Notes: generated by a model not told the origin, from the letters alone. A stretch of 35,538 bases of DNA from Ilumatobacter sp. (GCA_007693335.1 REDU01000087.1:1-35538); one strand, 5' to 3'. Positions 26,568-35,219 are shown, counted from the first letter of the stretch. Made by a program: numbers and translations.

Positions 26568-27755
26568 TCAGATGCCGGCGAGGGCGGTGTGGGCGGCGAG
26601 GAGGATCCCGGCACCGCGGAGGTCGCCGGTGGTGCCCTCGCCCATCTTGTTCATCACGTACGCCACGCTCATCCGGGCGTCGAGGTCGATCACTGCGAGC
26701 GAACCACCCCAGCCGCCCCAGAAGCACGCCCGCTCGTTGGGGCTGATCGGCAGTTCGGGGCACGGCAGGCCGAAGCCGACGCCGAGGCGGAACACCCCCG
26801 GGAGCACGAGGTCCTCGCCGTAGGTCTGCTCCTGGAAGATCCGGTCGCAGCCGGTCGCTGACAGCAGCCGCACCCCGTGCGCCTCGCCCTCGCAGGCCAG
26901 CACCGAGTGGATGTGGGCCACCGACCGGGCGTTGCCGTGGCCGCCCGCCGCCGGGATCTCGGCCCGGCGCCACGGCACCGTGGCCGACGCATCGGCGGTG
27001 AGGCGGGGGTTCGACACGGTGCGTACGGCGATCGAGTCGGGATCGGCGCCGTCGGCACTCAGGCCCGTCGAGGGGGCGATCACATGACCCACCCGCGCGT
27101 CGTGCTCCGGGCCGGTCCCGATGTGGAAGTCGGCATCGAGCGGCCCGGCGATCTCGGCGGCGAAGAACTCCCCGAGCGTCTGGCCGGTCACCCGGCGTAC
27201 CAGTTCGCCCAGCAGGTAGCCCTGGGTGATGGCGTGGTAGCCCGACCGGGTGCCCGGCTCCCACCACGGCTCCTGGGCGGCCAGGAGGTCGGCCACCTTG
27301 GTGTGGTCGTAGAGATCGTCCACCGTGATCGGCTCGGTCCACCCGCTGAGCCCGGCCGAGTGCGAGAGCACGTGCGTGGGCGTGATCGCGCCCTTGCCCT
27401 CGACACGGAAGCCCGGCCACACGCGTTCGATCGGGGCGTCGAGGTCGAGCTCGCCCTGGTCGGCCAGCACGAGGCAGGACAGCGCCGCCATGGTCTTGGT
27501 GGTCGACCACACGTTCACGATGGTGTCGCGCTCCCACGCCGACCCCCCGGTGAGCCCGCGCTCGGCGGGATCGTCGTCGTGCTCGTCGAACGGCGCGGCG
27601 TCGGTGGCGATGGTGCCGGCCCACAGGTCGACCACCATCTCGCCGTCGAGGGTCACCGCGGCCGACGCCCCGACATCGCCGTGCTGGTCGAAGTTGGCGG
27701 CGAAGGCGTCGTGGACGGCCTCGAACCGGGGGTCACACGTCCCGTGGATCTGCAT
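26568..27755 (-). CDS. Serine hydrolase, class C b-lactamase/esterase family (EstB-like)
   Basis: 395 residues from the ATG at 27755, seven bases after TACCGT. The SxxK nucleophile motif is NVWSTTKTMAAL near residue 85. The second motif is SGYHAITQGYLLGELV (Tyr), and near the C-terminus RACFWGGWGGSLAVID stands in for the KTG motif. No signal peptide is present, which argues for an intracellular esterase or carboxypeptidase-like hydrolase rather than a secreted b-lactamase. The C-terminal end abuts the APH-like gene with no spacing. The divergent neighbour is bL37. Confidence 0.9.
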   Translation of the reverse strand: MQIHGTCDPRFEAVHDAFAANFDQHGDVGASAAVTLDGEMVVDLWAGTIATDAAPFDEHDDDPAERGLTGGSAWERDTIVNVWSTTKTMAALSCLVLADQGELDLDAPIERVWPGFRVEGKGAITPTHVLSHSAGLSGWTEPITVDDLYDHTKVADLLAAQEPWWEPGTRSGYHAITQGYLLGELVRRVTGQTLGEFFAAEIAGPLDADFHIGTGPEHDARVGHVIAPSTGLSADGADPDSIAVRTVSNPRLTADASATVPWRRAEIPAAGGHGNARSVAHIHSVLACEGEAHGVRLLSATGCDRIFQEQTYGEDLVLPGVFRLGVGFGLPCPELPISPNERACFWGGWGGSLAVIDLDARMSVAYVMNKMGEGTTGDLRGAGILLAAHTALAGI

Positions 27756-27762
27756 CGGGCCG

Positions 27763-27772
27763 ACGGTAGCGT
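27763..27772. promoter_or_regulatory. Bidirectional promoter with two overlapping -10 hexamers
   Basis: Minus strand: TACCGT at 27763-27768, seven bases before the serine hydrolase ATG. Plus strand: TAGCGT at 27767-27772, eight bases before the bL37 ATG. The two hexamers share the self-complementary TA at 27767-27768. Both transcripts would be leaderless or nearly so, all within 25 intergenic bases. Confidence 0.6.
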
Positions 27773-27780
27773 TGCCGACC

Positions 27781-27864
27781 ATGTCGAAGAAGACCAAGAA
27801 GCGCAAGGCGCGCCTGCGTCGCTCGAAGGCGAACCACGGCAAGCGCCCCAACATGGGCCGCTGA
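27781..27864 (+). CDS. 50S ribosomal protein bL37
   Basis: A 27-residue, very basic protein: MSKKTKKRKARLRRSKANHG followed by KRPNMGR. The lysine-rich start and the NHGKRPN block are the signature of bL37, a tiny protein first seen in mycobacterial 50S structures. There is no ribosome-binding site; a TAGCGT hexamer eight bases upstream suggests a leaderless message. It is followed after 14 bases by the prolyl oligopeptidase gene, so the two are probably cotranscribed. It is short enough to be missed by routine gene callers. Confidence 0.88.
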   Translation: MSKKTKKRKARLRRSKANHGKRPNMGR

Positions 27865-27878
27865 ACAACGCCCTGCCG

Positions 27879-29924
27879 GTGATCCCCACCCGGATCGACC
27901 CGGTGGTCGATGTCCTCCACGGTGTGGAGGTTCCCGATCCCTACCGGTGGCTCGAGCACGGCGACGATCCCGAGGTCCGTGCCTGGGTGGCTCAGCAGAA
28001 CGCTGCCACCCGCGCCGAGCTCGACTCCCGACCCGACCGTCAGCGGTGGGCCGCGCGGCTGACCGAGCTGATGGCCCGCCCCGTGGTGCTGGGCGCCCAG
28101 GTCCGCGCCGACACCGTCGTGCTGCTCGAACGACCCGAGGGCGCGCCACAGGCGCGCCTCGTCGCTCGCCGGGGCGACACGGGCGACACGGTCGTGATCG
28201 CCGATCCCGCCTCCGGGACAGACGACGGAGCGGCTGCGGTCGACTGGTTCCACCTGTCACCCGACGGTTCGCTCGTGGCGTTCGGGGTGAGCGAGGGCGG
28301 TACCGAGCACAGTGTGCTCCGGGTGGCGCGGACGGCCGACGGCACCCATCTCGACGAGTCGATCCCGAACACCCGCGCCTGCAGCGTCGGGTGGGAGCCC
28401 GACTCCTCGGGGTTCTGCTACACCCGCTACCCCGAGGGCGACGAGTACCACCGCACCGTGCACCACCACCGCCTCGGCGACCCGTGGCGTGACGACCCGG
28501 TGGTGTGGGCCGAGCACCCCACGCCCCAGACGTGGCCCCAGGTCGATGTCTCGCCGGGCGGCCGCTACGTGCTGGTGACGGCGATGCGCAGCTGGAGCCA
28601 TGTCGAGGTGCACCTGCTCGACCGGAGCACGGGTGAGTGGCGCGACCTGGTGGCCGGCGTGGAGGCCACGACGTCGCTCTCCTTCGTCGACGACGATCTG
28701 CTCGTGGGGGTCACCACCCTCGACGCATCGAACGGTCGAGTGGTCGCGGTGCCGACTGCCGTGGTCGTTCCCGACGAGTGGGTCACGCTGGTTCCCGAGC
28801 GCGATGTGGTGGTGGGTGCGCTGGCGGTGGCGGGTGACTCGCTGCTGCTGGCGGTCACCCGCCGTGCCACCGATCACGTCGAACGAGTGCCGCTCGGCCG
28901 GTCACCCGGCGGGCCCACCGCCGGAGCGGCGGAGGTGGTCGACCTCGGTGTCGTGTCGATCGACACCCTCACGGCCGATCCGACCACGGGTCGCGGCGCG
29001 GCAGTGGTGTCGGGTTTCACCCGGCCCGGTGAGCTGGTGTGGCTCCACCGCGACCGTGACGACGACCGGGCCGACGCCGGGCACGGTCGTGAGGGCGATG
29101 CCGTCGATCTCGTCGTCACCGAGGTGGAGTACCCGTCGCTCGACGGCACCACCATCGGGATGTTCCTCGTGCACCGCGCCGACACCGACCCCACGGCCAC
29201 CGACGTCGACCTGCCGACCATCCTCACCGGGTACGGCGGGTTCGCCATCGCCCTCACCCCGGCCTGGTCGCCCACGGCGGTGGCCTGGTGCGAAGCCGGT
29301 GGCGCCTATGCCATCGCCGGGCTGCGCGGCGGCCTCGAGCACGGCGAGGCCTGGCATCGCGCCGGCAAGCGCGACCAGAAGCAGCACGTGTTCGACGACT
29401 TCGCGGCCGCGGCCGACTGGCTGGTGTCGACCGGGCGCGTGACCCGCGACCGTCTGGCCATCGCCGGCGGGTCGAACGGCGGGTTGCTGGTGGGCGCGGC
29501 GCTCACGCAGCGTCCCGATCTCTGTCGGGCGGTCTGGTGCGCGGTGCCGTTGCTCGACATGGTCCGGTTCCCGCAGTTCCTCATCGCCCGGCTCTGGACC
29601 GAGGAGTACGGCGACCCCGACGTGGCCGAGGAGTTCGCGTGGGTGCACGCCTACTCGCCCTACCACCGCGTGGTCGACGGCGCCTGCTACCCGGCGGTGC
29701 TGCTGACCACGGCCGAGGGCGACACCCGGGTCGACCCGCTGCACGCCCGCAAGATGGCGGCGCGGTTGCAGGCGGCCACCTCGTGCGGGCAGGATCGTCC
29801 GGTGCTGCTTCACCAGGAGGGCCGGGCCGGTCACGGACAGGGCAAGCCCGTCGCGAAGCGGGTGGCCGAGCAGGCCGATGTGCTGGCGTTCATGACCTGG
29901 CAGCTGGGCCCGGCACGACGATGA
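27879..29924 (+). CDS. Prolyl oligopeptidase family serine peptidase (S9A)
   Basis: 681 residues from GTG 27879, the first likely start after bL37; there is no clear ribosome-binding site. The N-terminal VLHGVEVPDPYRWLEHGDDPEV is the family signature, followed by a b-propeller of about 330 residues. The C-terminal a/b-hydrolase has ILTGYGGFAIALTPAW, GAYAIAGLRGGLEHGEAWH, nucleophile AIAGGSNGGLL with Ser at residue 532, the Asp segment AEGDTRVDPLHARKM and the His segment GRAGHGQGKP. The expected role is cleavage of short proline-containing peptides in the cytosol; no signal peptide is seen. Its partnership with bL37 is presumably only transcriptional. Confidence 0.95.
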   Translation: MIPTRIDPVVDVLHGVEVPDPYRWLEHGDDPEVRAWVAQQNAATRAELDSRPDRQRWAARLTELMARPVVLGAQVRADTVVLLERPEGAPQARLVARRGDTGDTVVIADPASGTDDGAAAVDWFHLSPDGSLVAFGVSEGGTEHSVLRVARTADGTHLDESIPNTRACSVGWEPDSSGFCYTRYPEGDEYHRTVHHHRLGDPWRDDPVVWAEHPTPQTWPQVDVSPGGRYVLVTAMRSWSHVEVHLLDRSTGEWRDLVAGVEATTSLSFVDDDLLVGVTTLDASNGRVVAVPTAVVVPDEWVTLVPERDVVVGALAVAGDSLLLAVTRRATDHVERVPLGRSPGGPTAGAAEVVDLGVVSIDTLTADPTTGRGAAVVSGFTRPGELVWLHRDRDDDRADAGHGREGDAVDLVVTEVEYPSLDGTTIGMFLVHRADTDPTATDVDLPTILTGYGGFAIALTPAWSPTAVAWCEAGGAYAIAGLRGGLEHGEAWHRAGKRDQKQHVFDDFAAAADWLVSTGRVTRDRLAIAGGSNGGLLVGAALTQRPDLCRAVWCAVPLLDMVRFPQFLIARLWTEEYGDPDVAEEFAWVHAYSPYHRVVDGACYPAVLLTTAEGDTRVDPLHARKMAARLQAATSCGQDRPVLLHQEGRAGHGQGKPVAKRVAEQADVLAFMTWQLGPARR

Positions 29925-29940
29925 GTGAGGTGCGGGCGTG
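29921..29940 (+). other. Six-codon minicistron, imperfect duplicate of the VOC gene start
   Basis: ATG 29921 overlaps the peptidase stop as ATGA and reads MSEVRA before a TGA that overlaps the GTG start of the VOC gene. The next gene itself begins MSEARA. The two 17-base segments differ at only four or so positions. Confidence 0.6.
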
Positions 29941-30576
29941 AGCGAGGCACGGGCCGAGCACCTGCTGATCCGGGCCACGCGGGATGCGTGGCGGTCGGTC
30001 GGCCTCACCGTGACCGACGGCGGTGAGGTGCCGTTCCTGTTCACCTCGCTCCGGATCGACGAGCCGGTGGCCGGGTCATCGGTGGGCGGGGCGCCGGAGG
30101 GGCTGATCGGCTGGACGTTCAGCGGTCTCGACGCGGCGGTGACCGACATCGACGGACTCCCCACCGAAGTGGTCGAGCCCTCCACGCCCGCGCTGGCCGA
30201 GCATCCCAACGGGGCGATCGAGCTCGACCACGTCGTGGTGCTCACGAACTCGCTCGATCGCACCTGTGGAGCGATCGAGGCCGCCACCGGTGCGCCGCTG
30301 AAGCGCGTCCGTGAGCTGGGAGCGATGCGTCAGGGCTTCCACCGCATCGGTGCCGGTGGTCTCATCGTCGAGGTGGTCGAGCGCCCTGAGGTGACCGACG
30401 AGCACGCGTCGTTCTGGGGCGTGGTGATCAACGTGGCCGACCTCGACGCCGCGGTCGAGCTGATCGGTCCCGACGGCGTCAGCGCGCCCAAGGACGCGGT
30501 CCAGCCCGGCCGTCGCATCGCCACGGTGCGGGCCTCGGTCGGTCTCGCCACGCCCGTGGCCTTCATGACGCCGTGA
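29938..30576 (+). CDS. VOC (glyoxalase/bleomycin-resistance) superfamily protein
   Basis: 212 residues, GTG start. The C-terminal half has the babbb VOC module: ELDHVVVLTNSLDRTCGAIE with a ligand His, then RQGFHRIGAGGLIVEVVER with a ligand Glu, then FWGVVINVADLDAAVELIG starting the second module. The N-terminal 95 residues resemble a degenerate VOC-like half without clear ligands. Substrates of this superfamily vary widely, so function is unassigned. The gene ends one base from the convergent nuclease gene. Confidence 0.82.
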   Translation: MSEARAEHLLIRATRDAWRSVGLTVTDGGEVPFLFTSLRIDEPVAGSSVGGAPEGLIGWTFSGLDAAVTDIDGLPTEVVEPSTPALAEHPNGAIELDHVVVLTNSLDRTCGAIEAATGAPLKRVRELGAMRQGFHRIGAGGLIVEVVERPEVTDEHASFWGVVINVADLDAAVELIGPDGVSAPKDAVQPGRRIATVRASVGLATPVAFMTP

Positions 30577-30577
30577 G

Positions 30578-31486
30578 TCACTCGCCGACGGCGAGGTGGG
30601 CGGTGCCCTCGGCGCAGTCGGCCAGCAGCGGGCACCAGGTGCACGCACGGCTCGGTCGCTTCACCGGCTCGCGTTCACCGAGCGTCAGGGCCACGTAGGT
30701 GTCGATGGCGTCGAGGGTGCGGCGGGCGGTGCTGCGCAGCACGCCCTCGGTGACGTCTTCGACGTCGGCCTCGCCCACGTCGAGGTAGTACGACGCCACC
30801 TTGCGGGGCGGCACGCCGGTGCGGAGCGTCTCGACCAGTGCGTAGAAGCGGAGGTCGTCGCGATGGCGCGGTGAGCGCCACCCCGTCTTGAGGTCGATGA
30901 TCAACTTGGTGCTCTCGTGGCCGTGCGGCCGTCCGATCACGAGGTCGACCTTGCCCGACATCACGACGGCGCCGTCCATCGGCCACTGCACCCGGGCCTC
31001 GGTCATCGGATGGGCCCGTCGATCGAGCGGCGGGAACCCCTCCATGAAGCGGGTGACCCGTTCGACGGCGCCACCCCGGAGATCGGACTCGTCGCCGGGT
31101 GAGAGACCGGCGATCCAGCCGCCGAGCGAGTGGTCGTCGTCGGCCAGGCGGGCCATCGCCTCGTCGACCAGGTCGACCGGGGTCGGCTCCCCCCGCCAGT
31201 TCACGAGCAGCTGGATGGCCCGGTGCGACACCTGGCCGGTGGCGGTGGCGGGCGACCAGGCGAAGTCGTCGGGCGCCATCGCCTGGGCCTCACAGCCGAG
31301 CACGCTCGAGAGTCGGTGCTTGCTGACGAACAGCCGGTCGGGGTGGCGTTCGAGGCGTTCGGCGAAGTGGTCGAACGCTTCGCGCACGTCGGCCACGAGC
31401 TCGTCGACGAACGCCCGGTCGAACACCACCGGTTCACCGCTGCGCCGCAGGACCGCCAGGGTCTTGTCCTGCAGCGGTGTCAACAC
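30578..31486 (-). CDS. PD-(D/E)XK superfamily nuclease, RecB/Cas4-like with C-terminal cysteines
   Basis: 302 residues from GTG 31486 (TAGGGT plus seven bases upstream; the frame opens six codons earlier at 31504). The catalytic core reads VVMSGKVDLVIGRPHG (motif D) then TKLIIDLKTGWRS (D/E-x-K), followed by RFYALVETLRTG. Near the C-terminus ACTWCPLLADC supplies three cysteines of the type that bind an iron-sulfur cluster in RecB/AddB/Cas4 nucleases; a fourth may be the Cys in SVLGCEAQAM near residue 65, which would match the AddB/Cas4 layout. There is no helicase or CRISPR gene beside it, so a stand-alone DNA-repair exonuclease is the best guess. Confidence 0.88.
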   Translation of the reverse strand: MLTPLQDKTLAVLRRSGEPVVFDRAFVDELVADVREAFDHFAERLERHPDRLFVSKHRLSSVLGCEAQAMAPDDFAWSPATATGQVSHRAIQLLVNWRGEPTPVDLVDEAMARLADDDHSLGGWIAGLSPGDESDLRGGAVERVTRFMEGFPPLDRRAHPMTEARVQWPMDGAVVMSGKVDLVIGRPHGHESTKLIIDLKTGWRSPRHRDDLRFYALVETLRTGVPPRKVASYYLDVGEADVEDVTEGVLRSTARRTLDAIDTYVALTLGEREPVKRPSRACTWCPLLADCAEGTAHLAVGE

Positions 31487-31493
31487 CCGCGTC

Positions 31494-31499
31494 ACCCTA
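31494..31499 (-). promoter_or_regulatory. -10 hexamer of a leaderless nuclease promoter
   Basis: TAGGGT, seven bases, then GTG 31486. Confidence 0.6.
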
Positions 31500-31612
31500 C
31501 CCACCCCCTCGAAACGAGCGCATTCTCATGAGGATCGAGCGTGACGTCGTTGACATTCGGGGGGTGAGAACGCGGGTGATCGACTGTGGCACCCCTCGTT
31601 CATGATGGGGGT

Positions 31613-31936
31613 ATGCATCCGGCCACCACCGTCGACTTCGCGTCCGCCGCCCGAGAGCTCACGCGGGTGGCGCGTCAGCTCGGTCTGGTGGGGCCGAGCT
31701 TCCGGTGCCCGCCCCGACTCGTGGGTGTCGACCGCAGCATCCGACGGCGCCCCGACGGTGCCGTGGTGTCGGTGCGCCTGCGGGGCCGTCCGATGCCGGC
31801 GGTGCTGGCCGACATGATCGAGGGGGTGGTGGCCGCCAACGGGCTCACGTCACCGAGCGCCGACCGGCTCCGTGCCGAACTGTGGGCGGCGTTGGGTGTC
31901 GAGCCCGTCGTCGGGCCCGACACCCGGGTCGCGTGA
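31613..31936 (+). CDS. Small conserved-type protein of unknown function
   Basis: 107 residues from ATG 31613; the frame opens slightly earlier at 31586, but CATGAT six bases before this ATG resembles the leaderless -10s. An N-terminal helix (DFASAARELTRVARQLGL) is followed by a basic b-rich part (PSFRCPPRLVGVDRSIRRRP, AVVSVRLRGRPMPAVLADMI) and helices at the end (SADRLRAELWAALGVEP). The protein is basic in the middle and could bind nucleic acid, but that is guesswork. I do not recognise a named family. It is divergent from the nuclease gene and converges on the aldehyde dehydrogenase gene with 12 bases between. Confidence 0.7.
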   Translation: MHPATTVDFASAARELTRVARQLGLVGPSFRCPPRLVGVDRSIRRRPDGAVVSVRLRGRPMPAVLADMIEGVVAANGLTSPSADRLRAELWAALGVEPVVGPDTRVA

Positions 31937-31948
31937 GTGCCGGCTGCG

Positions 31949-33376
31949 TCAGAGCTGCAGGCTCTTGACCTCGAGGAACTCCTCGAAGCCGTGACGGCCG
32001 TACTCGCGACCCACACCCGACTGCTTGTAACCGCCGAACGGTGCGTTGGGGTTGAACGCTCCACCGTTCACCTCGACCTGTCCGGTGCGCATCTTGCGGG
32101 CGAATGCCTTCGCCCGCTCGGCGTCGGCCGACCACACACCGCCGGCCAGGCCGTACACCACGCCGTTGGCGATGCGAACGGCGTCGTCCTCGTCGTCGTA
32201 GGGCAGGATCGACAGCACCGGGCCGAAGATCTCCTCCTGGGCGATCGTCATCTCGGGTGTCACCTCCGAGAACACGGTCGGGCGCACGTAGAAGCCGGTG
32301 TCGAGACCCTCGGGGGCGCCGGTGCCACCGGCCACGACCTTGGCGCCCTCGTCGATGCCGGTCTGGATGTAGCCCTGCACGCGGTCGCGCTGGGCGGCCG
32401 ATGCCAGTGGGCCGAGGTGCACGCCCTCGGCGAAGGGATCGCCCACCACGGTGGCCTCGCACGCGGCGCCGGCGATGGCCTCGGCCTCGGCCAGCCGCGA
32501 CCGCGGCACCAGCATGCGGGTGAGTGCCGAACAGGTCTGGCCGGAGTTGAGGAACGCCTTGCCCACGCCGTCGGCCACGGCCTTCTGGAAGCCGGCCTCG
32601 TCGAGGTCGTCCAGCATGACGTTGGCCGACTTGCCCCCCAGCTCGAGTGCCACCTTCTTGATGGTCTCGGCGCTCAGCTGGGCCACGCTGCGGCCGGCGC
32701 GGGCCGAACCCGTGAACGACATCATGTCGATGTCGGGGTGACCCGACATGGCCTGGCCCACGGTGGGGCCGTCGCCGCTCACCAGGTTGAACACGCCGGC
32801 GGGCAGGCCGACCTCGTCGACGATCTCCGACAGGATGAACGCATCGACGGGGGCGATCTCGCTCGGCTTGAGCACCACCGTGCAACCGGCCGCCATGGCG
32901 AACGCCACCTTGGCGGCGATCTGGTGCAGCGGGTAGTTCCACGGGGTGATGCAGCCGACCACACCGATCGGCTCGCGCACCACCAGTGAGGTCCCGACCT
33001 GCTCTTCGTAGGTGTACCCCTCGGCGATGGCGGCGGCCTGGTTGAAGCTGTTGATCGGCAGCCCGACCTGCACGAGTTGTGACAGCCACTTCGCCATGCC
33101 GGTCTCGCGAGAGATCGTGGTGGCGATCTCGTCCATGCGGGCGGCCAGCGCGTCGCCGATGCGCGACATGAACTTGGCGCGTTCCTCGACCGACAGCGCG
33201 GCCCACGGCTCGAATGCGGCCACGGCCGCGGCCACGGCCGCGTCGACGTCGTCGGCGGAGCCGGCGGGCACGGTCGCCATGACCTCTTCGGTCACCGAGT
33301 CGATCACGTCGATCGTCTCGCTCGAGGTGGAGGGCACCCAGGCCCCGTTGATGTAGAGCTTGTCGTAATTGGCCAT
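31949..33376 (-). CDS. NAD(P)+-dependent aldehyde dehydrogenase
   Basis: 475 residues from ATG 33376 (CAGCAT plus seven bases upstream). Full ALDH fold: [20 protein letters not shown] with the oxyanion Asn, [24 protein letters not shown], the general base in [12 protein letters not shown], catalytic Cys in [11 protein letters not shown], and [16 protein letters not shown] near the C-terminus. It oxidises an aldehyde to the acid; the substrate cannot be read from the sequence. The closing [13 protein letters not shown] is typical of the betaine-aldehyde/general aldehyde group. It stands alone in the minus direction. Confidence 0.96.
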   Translation of the reverse strand: MANYDKLYINGAWVPSTSSETIDVIDSVTEEVMATVPAGSADDVDAAVAAAVAAFEPWAALSVEERAKFMSRIGDALAARMDEIATTISRETGMAKWLSQLVQVGLPINSFNQAAAIAEGYTYEEQVGTSLVVREPIGVVGCITPWNYPLHQIAAKVAFAMAAGCTVVLKPSEIAPVDAFILSEIVDEVGLPAGVFNLVSGDGPTVGQAMSGHPDIDMMSFTGSARAGRSVAQLSAETIKKVALELGGKSANVMLDDLDEAGFQKAVADGVGKAFLNSGQTCSALTRMLVPRSRLAEAEAIAGAACEATVVGDPFAEGVHLGPLASAAQRDRVQGYIQTGIDEGAKVVAGGTGAPEGLDTGFYVRPTVFSEVTPEMTIAQEEIFGPVLSILPYDDEDDAVRIANGVVYGLAGGVWSADAERAKAFARKMRTGQVEVNGGAFNPNAPFGGYKQSGVGREYGRHGFEEFLEVKSLQL

Positions 33377-33383
33377 GGGCCTC

Positions 33384-33389
33384 ATGCTG
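33384..33389 (-). promoter_or_regulatory. Possible -10 element for the aldehyde dehydrogenase gene
   Basis: CAGCAT, seven bases, then ATG 33376. It keeps the key A at position 2 and T at position 6 but lacks the first T. Confidence 0.35.
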
Positions 33390-33441
33390 ACAGACGTCGC
33401 TCCCCGGCGTCCGATCGCACGGTGGTTCATGTGCTCACCGA

Positions 33442-33453
33442 CACGTCGACGTG
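33442..33453. promoter_or_regulatory. 12-base perfect palindrome, possible operator
   Basis: CACGTCGACGTG in the 125-base gap between the divergent aldehyde dehydrogenase and diguanylate cyclase genes. It lies 66 bases from one start and 49 from the other. The symmetry fits a dimeric repressor site, but no regulator gene is adjacent. Confidence 0.35.
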
Positions 33454-33501
33454 GCTCAAGCGCCGGCGGGACACTGCCGAGAGGAGGGGAGTGCGGAGAC
33501 G

Positions 33502-35187
33502 ATGGTGGCTGTCGGCGTGGACATCGACGATCTGATCCGGCGCGTCCGCACGGCCTTCACCGACGGCCGCCTGCCCGAAGCGGTCGCCCTGCTCGACCAG
33601 GTGGACGATGTCGAGCTCTGCGAGATCGACCGCCTCAGGCTCGCCCGTCTCCGCGGCGTCACGTTGAGCCGTGCGGGCCAGCACCTCGCCGCGCTCGCAG
33701 CGATGAAGGGCGTCGCGTCGGCCTGGCTCGAACGCGACGAGCCGGTCGCAGCGGTCACGGTGTCGTCACTCGAGGCCTACGTGCACAACACGCTCGGAGA
33801 TCTCGACGAGGCGCTCGACGCGGGGGCCTGGACACTGACGGTGCTCGATGAGCTCGATGGCGTCGAGTCCAGCGTGGCCGGTCCCGTGAACGTGCTGCTC
33901 GCCGCCACCCGCAACACGATGGGTCTGATGTTCCTCGATCTCGAGGCGGTCGACCTGGCGATCGGGGAGTTCAGCCGTGCATTGCAACTGGTCGGTCACG
34001 ACGATCCGGTCATCGTGGGTATCGCCCGGGCGAACCTCGCCTCGGCGTTCCTCCGCAAGGCGTTGCGTCACCGCTCCAGCGACGGGTCGATCGAGGGAGC
34101 TGACAACGAACTCGCGGGCGCCGAGCGACTCGCTCGCGAGATCCTCGCATCGGATCGATCACCGCGCCGTCGCATCGAGGCGGCCTCCATCCTCGCTGCG
34201 GTGCTGATGAACACCGATCGATTCGAGGAGGCCGCCGATCTGCTCGACCGGTACATCGTGCACGAGCACCTGGTTGACGACGCTCGGGCGATGGTCGACT
34301 GGAACCTGCTCGTCGCTCGGGCCCATCGCCGGTTCGGTCGGCTCCTCGAGGCCCAGCAGCGCGTCGGTCGAGCCGTGCAGTTCGCCGAGCGATCGGGTGA
34401 CCGGATCGTCATGTCACTGGCGGTACGCGAGCGATCGCGGGTCCGTGAGGCGATGGGCGATGTCGGCGGTGCACTGGTCGACCTCCGGGCCGCCGACGAC
34501 GGCTCACGCGTCCTGCGGTCGGGGCGCTTCGAAGCCCTCGTCGAGCAGCTGATGCGGCGGGCGCAGCTCGAGGCCTCACGCCGCCGTCTGGAACGGGAGG
34601 CCGAGCACTTCGGTGCCGAACGCCGTCGGCTCACGCTGGCGTCGGAGACCGATCCGCTCACCGGTGTCGGGAACCGGCGTGGCCTCTCCGCCTCCCTCGA
34701 CTCGATCGCGGCAGGCCCCGAACGGGTCGTGTCGGTGGTCATGCTCGACATCGACCGTTTCAAGGAGGCCAACGACGCGCTGGGGCACGCCTTCGGCGAT
34801 CGGATCCTCGTCGACGTGGCGGCCACACTCACGTCGCTGGCGCGCGAGCGTGACGTGCTGTGCCGTCCGGGCGGCGACGAGTTCGTGCTGGTGCTGCCCG
34901 GCGTCGATCTCGACGGTGCACGCGCCGTGGCCGATCGCATCCGGAACCGGGTGGCGGCGTTGCGGTGGACATCACCCGACGACGGGCTCGAGACGGGGCT
35001 GTCGGTGTCGATCGGGATCTCCGGCGGACGGTCCCCCGAGGTGGCCGCGCTGATCGACACGGCCGACGACGGTCTGCTGCTGGCCAAGCGGTACGGGCGT
35101 GACCGCATCGTCGTGGGTCGGCTGCTGGGCGATCGTCCGGGTACACCTGCGTCGGGTCTCGACAGACCGTCGCTCCCGCTGGGATGA
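33502..35187 (+). CDS. Diguanylate cyclase: N-terminal TPR-like helical repeats and C-terminal GGDEF domain
   Basis: 561 residues from ATG 33502 (GGAG four bases upstream; a GTG at 33451 is in frame but weaker). Residues about 1-370 are helical repeats of TPR type ([57 protein letters not shown]). The GGDEF domain begins at [13 protein letters not shown] near 383, has [20 protein letters not shown], and the active-site GGDEF at about 457. RERD, five residues before GGDEF, is the RxxD inhibitory site that binds c-di-GMP. The enzyme should make c-di-GMP from two GTP with product inhibition. No membrane segment or phosphoacceptor domain is seen, so input probably comes from a protein partner of the repeats. 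Confidence 0.95.
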   Translation: MVAVGVDIDDLIRRVRTAFTDGRLPEAVALLDQVDDVELCEIDRLRLARLRGVTLSRAGQHLAALAAMKGVASAWLERDEPVAAVTVSSLEAYVHNTLGDLDEALDAGAWTLTVLDELDGVESSVAGPVNVLLAATRNTMGLMFLDLEAVDLAIGEFSRALQLVGHDDPVIVGIARANLASAFLRKALRHRSSDGSIEGADNELAGAERLAREILASDRSPRRRIEAASILAAVLMNTDRFEEAADLLDRYIVHEHLVDDARAMVDWNLLVARAHRRFGRLLEAQQRVGRAVQFAERSGDRIVMSLAVRERSRVREAMGDVGGALVDLRAADDGSRVLRSGRFEALVEQLMRRAQLEASRRRLEREAEHFGAERRRLTLASETDPLTGVGNRRGLSASLDSIAAGPERVVSVVMLDIDRFKEANDALGHAFGDRILVDVAATLTSLARERDVLCRPGGDEFVLVLPGVDLDGARAVADRIRNRVAALRWTSPDDGLETGLSVSIGISGGRSPEVAALIDTADDGLLLAKRYGRDRIVVGRLLGDRPGTPASGLDRPSLPLG

Positions 35188-35219
35188 TGCCGGTCCGACC
35201 CCGCACGCAGGAGGATCCC

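Noticed and set aside
31550-31555. TTGACA as a -35 box for the gene at 31613.
   Set aside because: No -10 hexamer lies 16-18 bases downstream; the CATGAT at 31601 is 45 bases away.
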